A stretch of 5,812 nt of DNA from Synergistaceae bacterium (GTDB taxonomy: Bacteria > Synergistota > Synergistia > Synergistales > Synergistaceae). This document shows positions 1-5,812 of this stretch, in pieces (positions within the stretch are counted from its first letter, which is position 1; each line of letters opens with the position of its first letter). Location: NCBI GenBank assembly GCA_031271065.1, contig JAISWP010000067.1, positions 1-5,812 on the forward strand. The letters run 5' to 3'. The position numbers and the translations under genes were made by a program. A model generated the notes under the pieces. The model searched no databases, was not told the DNA's origin, and saw only the letters and a program-made list of their open reading frames with translations.

Positions 1-726
1 AGGCTGTACCTGTCCGCGAACTCCAAGATATCATACGACAGCGCGCTGCTGTCCCGCAATTTCGCGGAACTGTCCGACGCGCTCAGGGAGTCGGTATATT
101 ACAGGGTTCTGGCCGAACCTCTCAGGAGACTTGCGTCCGGGGAGGAAAAAAGCCTTTTTCCCCTGGAGATGGCGCTCGATCTCTTCGTCGAGCTGTCGCT
201 CCATAAAGCCCTGAAAAAACTCGGGCCGGACGACAGAAACCGTCTGATACCGATATTCGGGGTCAGACTGGATCTCTACAATATATATATACTGTACAGG
301 GCCCGGACGTTCTACGACATGACTCCCGAAGAGATACTGAACCGGCTTCCGCCGTCCCGATTCAGAGTGACGATGGAGTCGCTCCGCGGGATGGTCCGCC
401 TGGACATAGATCATCTTGCGGAATTCCTGAAAAACCGTTTTCCCCAGTACGCGCAGCTTTTCGTCTCCGCGCTGCCGGACAAAAACACCCAGCTGTCCAT
501 GGAAAGAAATATAAAAAGGCACATATACAGCCAGGCGAGGAATGTATACGGCAGCGGGCCGCCCGGATTTCACACCGCCGTCAGCTATTACGTGCTGAAA
601 GAATTCGAGATCTCCGACATAGTGCGCATCATAGAGTATGTACGTTACGGGCACGAACGGCGCGACGCCGCCGCATATCTTACGAGACCAATAATTTCAA
701 CGGGAGGTGAAACCGAATGGCAGTGA
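1..726 (+). CDS. atpC: V-type ATP synthase subunit C, C-terminal part (5'-truncated by window edge)
   Basis: Frame 1 is open from the first base to TGA at 724-726, giving 241 residues with no start inside. The ATG at 169 is internal, because the reading frame continues upstream with sensible protein. Family members are about 330-350 residues, so roughly the first 100 are missing. In the family, subunit C (AC39 / eukaryotic d type) is a funnel of three helical repeats that sits on the proteolipid ring and receives the D-F shaft. Family-like stretches visible here are DLYNIYILYRARTFYD, typical of the repeats, and the C-terminal PGFHTAVSYYVLKEFEISDI followed by VRIIEYVRYG. The protein is soluble, helical and rich in Arg, Leu and Glu, with no membrane segment. 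Its last 10 bases overlap the start of subunit I, so the two are probably translationally coupled. Family recognition is by eye; the operon context makes it firm. Confidence 0.92.
   Translation, partial: RLYLSANSKISYDSALLSRNFAELSDALRESVYYRVLAEPLRRLASGEEKSLFPLEMALDLFVELSLHKALKKLGPDDRNRLIPIFGVRLDLYNIYILYRARTFYDMTPEEILNRLPPSRFRVTMESLRGMVRLDIDHLAEFLKNRFPQYAQLFVSALPDKNTQLSMERNIKRHIYSQARNVYGSGPPGFHTAVSYYVLKEFEISDIVRIIEYVRYGHERRDAAAYLTRPIISTGGETEWQ
702..710 (+). promoter_or_regulatory. Ribosome binding site for subunit I
   Basis: GGGAGGTGA lies inside the end of subunit C and ends 6 bases before ATG 717. This near-perfect SD decides the start. The in-frame ATG at 726, which forms TGATG with the subunit C stop, would sit 15 bases away and is less likely. 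Confidence 0.85.
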
Positions 727-2660
727 TGAAAATGCTCGCTTTGACGATGGTCGGGCCCCATGACGAAATGGAACCGGTAGCCCGTCAGATGGTCCTCTCC
801 GGAGGCTTTCAGCCATTGCCTCTCGATTTTCTCATCAACGACAGAAACATCAGGTCCAAGGTGACCACCGAGAGCGACAATCCTTACGACGATCTTCTGG
901 GCAAGATGTCATCCGTCTGGAAAGTCGCGGGGGAAAGCCTGCCGGACCCGGAGCCGATACCGCTCGATTCCGATTTCAGCTACCACAAGGCGCGCCGTCT
1001 GGTGGAAGAAACCGCCGGCAAACTCGAGACTTGGGGAAAACGGAGGGACACCCTCAGTGAAGAGCTGGAGCGTCTGGAGGCGACAAAGACGTTCGTGGAG
1101 GCCCTCGCGTCCATCGACATGAAACCCAGGGATATGTCCGAGGCGCGGTTTGCGCTGGCCCTTTTCGGCAGGCTGTCCTGCGATAATTTCAGCAGGCTCG
1201 AGGAGACGACGATGGACGCTCCGATACTTGCTGTGGAACTCTCCCGCAGTGATGGCAATGTGTGGGCGCTGGTATTCACGGTCCCCGGCTACAAAGAGGG
1301 GGCGCGCAAGATACTGGACGCCGTCTATTTCAAGGATTTTTCCCTGACCGAGATGACGAACCGCCTGTCCGGAGACGACCCCCTGCGTCAGGTGGAGCAC
1401 GCCATCGAATTTCACAAACGCTCTATAAAGGGACTGGAGGACGCGGCGTCAGGCATCCTCAAAGAACACCGGAAGGAGTTCGAAAAACTGTATTCCAGGC
1501 TCTACACCATGCAGCGGGTGTACGATCTCTGCAAGGGACGGGGAGAAATAGGCGGGATGTACGTCCTCTCCGGCTGGATACCGGAGGACACGTACGAGGC
1601 TATAAAGGACAAGGTCGAGCGCGACGCTCCGCGGACCTCCGTCACGGCGGAACCGGTGAAAAACATCTCGGGAGTGCGAATCCCCACCATGCTCCGCAAC
1701 AACAGAGTCGTCCGGGCATTCCAGGACGTAGTCGCGCTCTACAGCGTCCCATCGTACGGAGAGGTCGATCCCTCGCCGTTTGTGACGATAACGTTCATAC
1801 TTTTCTTCGGTTTCATGTTCGGGGACGTGGGCCACGGGATCCTGCTCTGGCTCGCCGCCTCATACTTCGGAAAGAAGAAAAAGCTGAGCGGGTCTCTGGC
1901 GTTCGTGATGAAGTGTGCTTCCGTCAGTTCCGTCGTGTTCGGCCTGCTCTACGGGAGTGTCATGGGAGTCGAGGAACTCCTGCCGGCGCTCTGGCTGTCC
2001 CCCATGCGCGACCCAGGCAAGCTATTTGCCGTGGCCATAGCGGCCGGAGTGGTGATGATAAGCGCGGGCATGATCCTCAACATGATAATACGCTACAGGG
2101 ATAGGGACTTCGGCAGGCTTCTTTTCGACGGACAGGGAATCGCGGGTCTTTTTGTCTACTGGGGTTCGGCCGCTGCCTTATTCATCACCGTGATGGGCTT
2201 AAAGACGCCGTTTTCAGTGTCATATCTCTGGTATACCATACTGGCGGTCCTCGTGCTGACGCTCTTTCGCGACACGCTGGCGCGGACTCTCCTGCACCAG
2301 CACGTCGAAAACGAACCGACAGCCCTCAAGGTGTTCGAGGCGCTCCACAACCTGATGAACTATTTCACCAACACCGCCTCCTTCGTGCGGCTGGCGGCTT
2401 TCGCGCTGAACCACGTGGCGCTCTCCCTCGCGGTCATGTCCATATCACGGATAATGGAGCCGCTTCCAGGGGGAATGTTCCTCAAAATGCTCGTCCTCGT
2501 GATCGGAAATATCTTTATAGTGGGACTGGAGGGCCTGATAGTGTTCATACAGGTCCTGCGGCTGGAATACTACGAGTTTTTCAGCAAATTCTACCGCGGG
2601 GGCGGCAGCGTGTTCAAACCGGTGGCATGGAAAAAGGACAGGTCTTTCCAGAAATCCTGA
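717..2660 (+). CDS. atpI: V-type ATP synthase subunit I (membrane stator, a-subunit)
   Basis: This 647-residue protein is of normal length for bacterial subunit I. Residues 1 to about 350 form the cytoplasmic arm, with helical, charged coiled-coil stretches near 89-130 and 222-272. In the family this arm ties the peripheral stalks to the membrane. The rest is membrane-embedded, with about eight hydrophobic segments starting near F355. Family signatures are YGEVDPSPF (347-355), FGFMFGDVGHG (to G374), SFVRLAAFALNHVALS containing R558, and GLEGLIVFIQVLRLEYYEFF with E605 and R615, followed by SKFY. R558 and R615 correspond to the two conserved arginines of yeast Vph1p (R735, R799), which face the proteolipid carboxylate and separate the ion half-channels. 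The start at ATG 717 is chosen for its strong SD at ideal spacing; it overlaps subunit C by 10 bases. The next gene encodes the ring subunit it works against. I see no frameshift or missing key residue. Confidence 0.97.
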   Translation: MAVMKMLALTMVGPHDEMEPVARQMVLSGGFQPLPLDFLINDRNIRSKVTTESDNPYDDLLGKMSSVWKVAGESLPDPEPIPLDSDFSYHKARRLVEETAGKLETWGKRRDTLSEELERLEATKTFVEALASIDMKPRDMSEARFALALFGRLSCDNFSRLEETTMDAPILAVELSRSDGNVWALVFTVPGYKEGARKILDAVYFKDFSLTEMTNRLSGDDPLRQVEHAIEFHKRSIKGLEDAASGILKEHRKEFEKLYSRLYTMQRVYDLCKGRGEIGGMYVLSGWIPEDTYEAIKDKVERDAPRTSVTAEPVKNISGVRIPTMLRNNRVVRAFQDVVALYSVPSYGEVDPSPFVTITFILFFGFMFGDVGHGILLWLAASYFGKKKKLSGSLAFVMKCASVSSVVFGLLYGSVMGVEELLPALWLSPMRDPGKLFAVAIAAGVVMISAGMILNMIIRYRDRDFGRLLFDGQGIAGLFVYWGSAAALFITVMGLKTPFSVSYLWYTILAVLVLTLFRDTLARTLLHQHVENEPTALKVFEALHNLMNYFTNTASFVRLAAFALNHVALSLAVMSISRIMEPLPGGMFLKMLVLVIGNIFIVGLEGLIVFIQVLRLEYYEFFSKFYRGGGSVFKPVAWKKDRSFQKS

Positions 2661-2662
2661 CG

Positions 2663-2682
2663 GCGCGGGACGTAATCCGCGC
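2663..2682 (+). other. GC-rich hairpin in the I-K intergenic gap
   Basis: GCGCGG (2663-2668) and CCGCGC (2677-2682) can pair around an 8-base loop; a G-U pair could extend the stem. It lies in the 55-base gap (2661-2715), the only sizeable non-coding stretch in the window. No run of T follows, so it is not an intrinsic terminator. It could be an RNA-processing or stability element acting on the proteolipid message, but a 6-bp stem in GC-rich DNA may be chance. Confidence 0.4.
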
Positions 2683-2701
2683 GTCGCCAAAATACTACTC
2701 A

Positions 2702-2709
2702 GAGGTGAT
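2702..2709 (+). promoter_or_regulatory. Ribosome binding site for subunit K
   Basis: GAGGTGAT matches eight bases of the extended SD consensus and ends 6 bases before ATG 2716. Unlike the overlapping genes around it, K is placed for independent, efficient initiation. That fits a subunit needed in many copies per complex. Confidence 0.85.
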
Positions 2710-2715
2710 ACGGGA

Positions 2716-3156
2716 ATGTTCGGATTTATATTGAGCTGCGCAGCTGTGGTGGGAACCGTCTGTCTGGGCGCCGCGATGAGGCGCGCCGGGTTCAGGGGCT
2801 CCAAAAAGACGCTCTCGTGCATAATAGCCTTCTCCTGCTTCCTGGTGCTGGCCGGGACCGTTTCGAGTCTGGCGTCCGCGTCCGCGCTGGCGGCAGAATC
2901 CGGGGAACCGGCAGCCGCGGCCGGTCCGGAGCAGGCGTCCAGCAACGGGATGGGCTTCATCGGCATGGCGCTGGCGACCGGACTCGCCTGTGTCGGCGCT
3001 GGCATAGCGGTGGGAAGCGTTGGCTCCGCGGCTATCGGCCTCGTGGGCGAACAGCCGGGGGCCATCGGAACTACGCTGATATACGTGGGACTCGCGGAAG
3101 GCGTCGCTATATACGGCATAGTGATATCGATGCTCATCTACACCAAATTGGCCTAG
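2716..3156 (+). CDS. atpK: V-type ATP synthase subunit K (proteolipid rotor-ring subunit)
   Basis: A 146-residue, very hydrophobic protein with four possible membrane segments (about 2-21, 33-58, 79-110 and 117-143). Only the last two form a recognisable c-type hairpin: a Gly/Ala-rich helix (GAGIAVGSVGSAAIG, about 94-108), the polar loop GEQPG (111-115), and a helix with GLAEGVAIYG, in which E128 should be the ion-carrying carboxylate. The first two segments are joined by the basic loop RRAGFRGSKK (22-31). They lack the Gly repeat and any acidic residue. They end in an Ala-rich run (SASALAAES, 53-62) like a signal-peptidase site, followed by an Ala/Glu/Pro/Ser-rich linker (61-78). The N-terminal part may therefore be a targeting segment that is removed, leaving a two-helix ring protein; this is inference. 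In the complex, many copies form the ring that turns against subunit I. The start is ATG 2716 behind a strong SD. Confidence 0.93.
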   Translation: MFGFILSCAAVVGTVCLGAAMRRAGFRGSKKTLSCIIAFSCFLVLAGTVSSLASASALAAESGEPAAAAGPEQASSNGMGFIGMALATGLACVGAGIAVGSVGSAAIGLVGEQPGAIGTTLIYVGLAEGVAIYGIVISMLIYTKLA

Positions 3157-3169
3157 CGGACGGGCGCCG

Positions 3170-3481
3170 GTGAAGGCATATCTCATAAGCGACAATCACG
3201 ATACGCTCGTGGGCATGAGACTCGCCGGAATAGAAGGAGTCGTAGTCCGTGGCCGGGACGAGGCGGAATCCGCCATGCGGGGCGCGCTCGGAAGAAACGA
3301 CGTGGCGATACTGGCCGTCACCGAAAAGGTCGCGGAGCTCCTGCCGGAAGCCATGCAGCAGCTCCGCGAACACGGCGAACTGCCGATAGTGGTTGAAATA
3401 CCGGACAGGCATGGTACGAAACGCAGTCCCGACTTTCTGACGAAATACGTGAGGGACGCGATTGGAGTGAAGATGGAATGA
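3170..3481 (+). CDS. atpF: V-type ATP synthase subunit F (rotor shaft)
   Basis: A 103-residue protein of normal length for the family. The start is GTG 3170. It gives the classic N-terminus MKAYLISDNHDTLVGMRLAG, and no other start lies between it and the end of subunit K. Typical features are the opening beta strand with SDNHD (7-11), GMRLAGI (15-21), and later LPIVVEIPDRHG followed by a C-terminal helix ending in DAIGVKME. In the family, F is a small Rossmann-like protein bound to subunit D in the central shaft; it takes part in rotation and in some enzymes modulates activity. It starts 13 bases after the K stop, and I see no good SD: the preceding bases are mostly the GGCGCC palindrome (3163-3168). 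Initiation is probably weak or coupled to K, which suits one copy of F against many K. Its stop overlaps the start of E. Confidence 0.95.
   Translation: MKAYLISDNHDTLVGMRLAGIEGVVVRGRDEAESAMRGALGRNDVAILAVTEKVAELLPEAMQQLREHGELPIVVEIPDRHGTKRSPDFLTKYVRDAIGVKME
3464..3470 (+). promoter_or_regulatory. Ribosome binding site for subunit E
   Basis: GGAGTGA lies inside the end of subunit F and ends 7 bases before ATG 3478. Together with the ATGA stop-start overlap it supports this start and translational coupling of E to F. Confidence 0.75.
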
Positions 3482-4095
3482 ACGACATATCCAACGAGAA
3501 AATCTCCGCGCTGCAGGACATAATACTGGAGCACGCAAATCAGCAGAAAGAGGCGCTGGCCTCGGACGCCAGAAGAGAAGCGGAGCAGTGGCTCTCGAAG
3601 GAGATGGCAAAGCTGGAGCGTGATACAGACGCGGTGCTGGCGGACGCCAAATCCCGGTCCGAGGATATATACAGGCGTCAGATACTTGCGGCTGAGCGCG
3701 AAAAAAACACCGAGGCGCTGAGGCTGCAGAACAGGCTGCTTGGCGAGGCCCTGAAGAAATTTCAGGACGGTCTGGTGCGCCTGAGAGACCGCGCCGATTA
3801 CGACCGGATACTGGCGGGGCTCGCCCTTGAAGCGGCAAAAGCGCTCTCCCGCGAGCCGGGAATCCTCAAACTGAAACTGGCCTCGCTGGACGCGGCTCTG
3901 GGAGACACCGCGGCAGACTTGGTAAACGCGAAACTAGGACAGGACAGGATAATTTTCGATCGCGAACCCGCTCCCATAATAGGGGGAGTATGGGTGACAA
4001 GCGAGGACGGCAAACGGCAGATCAACGCCGACTGGCAGTCGAGGACTCAGGAAACGGCTGACACGATAGCGGATCGCCTTCTGCCCCTGCTGTAA
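3478..4095 (+). CDS. atpE: V-type ATP synthase subunit E (peripheral stalk)
   Basis: A 205-residue soluble protein of normal length for the family. The N-terminal half (about 10-105) is a charged, Ala/Glu/Arg/Lys-rich helix, expected to form the long coiled coil of the peripheral stalk. The C-terminal half (about 105-205) is the globular head that binds the top of the A3B3 hexamer. The family signature is IIGGVWVTSEDGKRQINADW followed by QSR, with GGVWV at 169-173; in relatives this reads GGxxxxxxDGxxxxNxxxxxR. The partner subunit (G/H type, a short coiled-coil protein) is not in this window. Start ATG 3478 overlaps the subunit F stop as ATGA and has an SD at good spacing. The stop TAA runs directly into the SD for subunit A. 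Confidence is high from the C-terminal motif, the length and the context. Confidence 0.94.
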   Translation: MNDISNEKISALQDIILEHANQQKEALASDARREAEQWLSKEMAKLERDTDAVLADAKSRSEDIYRRQILAAEREKNTEALRLQNRLLGEALKKFQDGLVRLRDRADYDRILAGLALEAAKALSREPGILKLKLASLDAALGDTAADLVNAKLGQDRIIFDREPAPIIGGVWVTSEDGKRQINADWQSRTQETADTIADRLLPLL

Positions 4096-4101
4096 AGGAG
4101 G
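4095..4101 (+). promoter_or_regulatory. Ribosome binding site that fixes the TTG start of subunit A
   Basis: AAGGAGG begins at the last base of the subunit E stop codon and ends 8 bases before TTG 4110. The first in-frame GTG (4158) and ATG (4164) have no comparable SD, so TTG is chosen. Confidence 0.85.
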
Positions 4102-4109
4102 CCGCCGCT

Positions 4110-5812
4110 TTGGACAGTCTGCCGAACAGAGAGGACGAACATCCCCGCGCCGGCTTCGTGTCGATGATAAACGGCCCAGTCATAAGGGCCGCGGGTATGA
4201 GACATTTCGGCATGAGAGAGATGGTGCATGTCGGAAAGATGCGGCTTCTGGGCGAGATAATCCGCATGGACGGAGATGAAGCCACCATACAGGTATACGA
4301 GGAAACTCAGGGGATGAGGGTCGGAGAGAGAGTAACCGGCTCCGGAGAGTCTCTTTCCGTATCCCTGGGCCCCGGGCTCATCGGGGGATTTTTCGACGGC
4401 ATAGGACGCCCCCTGGGCGCTCTGCTGGACAAAGAGGGTATGTACATCACCCCGGGGGCCGAAGTTCCGATGATAGATCCGGACAAACTCTGGGATGTGA
4501 CGCCGGCGGTCAGAACCGGCGAGATGGCGTCGTCCGGAACTCTCCTGGGTACGGTCCAGGAGACCGGGCTGATGCTGCACCGCATAATATGTCCTCCGGA
4601 CATAGAGGGCGAAGTGACCTGGATAACCCCGAAGACGAAAGTCCTGAGCGGAGGGATCATAGCGAAGGTCCGAAACGCCGTGGGGCGGACGGTGGATATC
4701 CCGCTGACCCAGAGGTGGCCGGTACGGACTCCGAGACCGTATCGGGAACGACTGCTGCCGAACGAACCTCTCGTGACGGGGCAGAGGGTCATAGACGGCC
4801 TATTCCCACTGGCGAAAGGCGGAACCGCCGCGATACCGGGCGGCTTCGGAACAGGCAAGACAGTAACCCAGCACCAGCTTGCGAAGTGGAGCGAGGCCCA
4901 GGTCGTCGTTTACATAGGATGCGGAGAGCGCGGCAACGAGATGACTGACGTCCTCGAACAGTTCCCCGTGCTGGAGGACCCCCGTTCCGGCCGTCCCCTC
5001 ATGGAGCGCACCATCCTAATAGCGAATACCTCCAACATGCCGGTCGCGGCACGCGAGGCCTCCATATACACCGGCATAACCATAGCGGAGTATTTCCGGG
5101 ACATGGGTTACGATGTAGCGCTGATGGCGGACTCCACCAGCCGCTGGGCAGAGGCCCTCCGGGAAATATCGGGACGGCTGGAGGAAATACCGGCGGAGGA
5201 GGGATTTCCCGCATATCTTCCATCCCGTCTGGCGGAATTCTACGAGAGGGCGGGAAGGGTCGTGACCCAGTGCGGCGAGAACGGAAGCATCTCGATAATA
5301 GGAGCGGTCTCACCTCCGGGGGGAGACTTCACCGAACCTGTGACCAGACACACGAAGCGATTCATCCGCTGCTTCTGGGGGCTCGACAAGAACCTCGCGA
5401 ACGCACGGCACTTCCCGGCCATTTCGTGGCTCGAGTCTTACAGTGAATACGCGGAGGAAGTGGAGGACTGGTTCGAGGGAAACGTGGACTCGAGATGGGG
5501 CGAATTGAGGGAGAAAGCCCGCGCCATACTGCTGGAGGACGAAAAAATACAGCAGGTGATAAGGCTGGTCGGGGAGGATGTGCTGCCGGACGACCAGAGG
5601 CTGGTCAACTACACGGCGTTTTTGGTCAAGAACGGATACCTGCAGCAGGCCGCTTTCGGATCCGACTCATATTCCTCGCCGGAGAAGGGATTCGCCATAC
5701 TAGACATGATAATGCACTTCTACGACAGCGGTCTGGAACTGGTGCGCCGGGGCGTCCCAATCTCCCTGATAAAGGAGAACGACGCCGTCGAGGATATAAC
5801 TCACCTGAGGGA
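4110..5812 (+). CDS. atpA: V-type ATP synthase catalytic subunit A (3'-truncated by window edge)
   Basis: The frame is open from TTG 4110 to the last base: 567 full codons plus two bases, no stop. Relatives run to about 590 residues, so only some 20-40 are missing. The protein is the catalytic subunit that binds and hydrolyses or makes ATP in the A3B3 head. Domains in order: an N-terminal beta barrel (GFVSMINGPVIRAAGM, from about residue 15), the A-specific bulge (about 120-200), the nucleotide-binding domain, and the C-terminal helical domain (about 440 on). Walker A is GGFGTGKT (244-251) with K250 and T251. GCGERGNEM carries the catalytic E273 and R274. The Walker B end is MADSTSRW with D341. 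These match E. hirae NtpA K238, T239, E261 and R262 with a constant offset of 12. SPPGGDFTEPV and FWGLDKNLANARHFPAISWL are also family hallmarks. Subunit B is expected just downstream. Confidence 0.98.
   Translation, partial: MDSLPNREDEHPRAGFVSMINGPVIRAAGMRHFGMREMVHVGKMRLLGEIIRMDGDEATIQVYEETQGMRVGERVTGSGESLSVSLGPGLIGGFFDGIGRPLGALLDKEGMYITPGAEVPMIDPDKLWDVTPAVRTGEMASSGTLLGTVQETGLMLHRIICPPDIEGEVTWITPKTKVLSGGIIAKVRNAVGRTVDIPLTQRWPVRTPRPYRERLLPNEPLVTGQRVIDGLFPLAKGGTAAIPGGFGTGKTVTQHQLAKWSEAQVVVYIGCGERGNEMTDVLEQFPVLEDPRSGRPLMERTILIANTSNMPVAAREASIYTGITIAEYFRDMGYDVALMADSTSRWAEALREISGRLEEIPAEEGFPAYLPSRLAEFYERAGRVVTQCGENGSISIIGAVSPPGGDFTEPVTRHTKRFIRCFWGLDKNLANARHFPAISWLESYSEYAEEVEDWFEGNVDSRWGELREKARAILLEDEKIQQVIRLVGEDVLPDDQRLVNYTAFLVKNGYLQQAAFGSDSYSSPEKGFAILDMIMHFYDSGLELVRRGVPISLIKENDAVEDITHLR

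Noticed and set aside
281..290. (AT)5 run, possible promoter element or slippage site
   Set aside because: Falls within subunit C, where it encodes the family-typical NIYI stretch. There is no matching -35 element, and the frame is intact.
31..654. Long minus-strand open frame opposite subunit C
   Set aside because: Mirrors a real gene in GC-rich DNA, has no SD, and its translation is Arg/Gln/Pro-rich with no family resemblance.
1262..2104. 280-codon plus-strand open frame inside subunit I
   Set aside because: A frame-shifted shadow of subunit I, rich in Arg and Gly. Subunit I is unbroken and clearly the real frame.
2661..2715. Intrinsic terminator between I and K
   Set aside because: The stem is only 6 bp and is not followed by a T run. 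Downstream genes belong to the same complex and need the same transcript.
2716..2826. Lipobox-like ILSC and TLSC in subunit K
   Set aside because: The first is too close to the N-terminus to have a signal n-region. The second lies at the start of a hydrophobic segment, not at its end.
2445..3137. 230-residue minus-strand open frame opposite the I-K junction
   Set aside because: The Ala/Pro/Ser-rich product follows from the complement of Gly/Ala-rich coding DNA. It spans two real genes on the other strand and has no initiation signal of its own.
1..5812. A novel accessory, defence or mobile system
   Set aside because: All but about 80 bases are accounted for by six standard V-ATPase genes. 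No integrase, transposase, repeats or unknown reading frames are present.

Overview
The window is one continuous stretch of a V-type (A/V-type) rotary ATPase operon. All genes are on the + strand, with six subunit genes in the order C-I-K-F-E-A. Subunit C is cut by the left edge and subunit A by the right edge. B and D, and probably others, must lie outside. No promoter, terminator, tRNA, mobile element, CRISPR array or accessory cargo is visible. The longest non-coding stretch is 55 bases.

Layout: the C-terminal 241 residues of subunit C (central-shaft socket) occupy 1-726. Subunit I, the membrane stator, overlaps it and runs 717-2660. A 55-base gap with a small GC-rich hairpin precedes subunit K, the proteolipid rotor ring, at 2716-3156. 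Subunit F follows at 3170-3481 with a GTG start and no clear Shine-Dalgarno (SD). Subunit E overlaps F by ATGA at 3478-4095. Catalytic subunit A begins with TTG at 4110 behind a strong AAGGAGG and is still open at the last base.

How the parts work together: A (with the unseen B) forms the A3B3 catalytic head. F (with the unseen D) forms the rotating shaft, and C joins the shaft to the ring of K proteolipids. I holds the ion half-channels and stator arginines. E, with an unseen G/H-type partner, forms the peripheral stalk. All essential residues I can check are present: Walker A K250/T251, E273 and R274 in A, R558 and R615 in I, and E128 in K. The machine looks intact. The sequence alone does not show whether it makes or uses ATP.

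Organism: a GC-rich bacterium with good SD sites (GGAGGTGA, GAGGTGAT, AAGGAGG), mixed ATG/GTG/TTG starts, and a very marked preference for the ATA isoleucine codon. The A protein resembles, from memory, enterococcal and clostridial-type V-ATPase A chains. An anaerobic bacterium such as a member of Synergistota fits, but this is a low-confidence guess; Clostridia, spirochaetes or others are possible.

This is core energy machinery, not an undescribed system. The points worth a second look are the K subunit's architecture (an extra hydrophobic N-terminal part ending in a signal-peptidase-like Ala-X-Ala run), its ion-site surroundings, the gene order, the I-K hairpin and the ATA codon bias.
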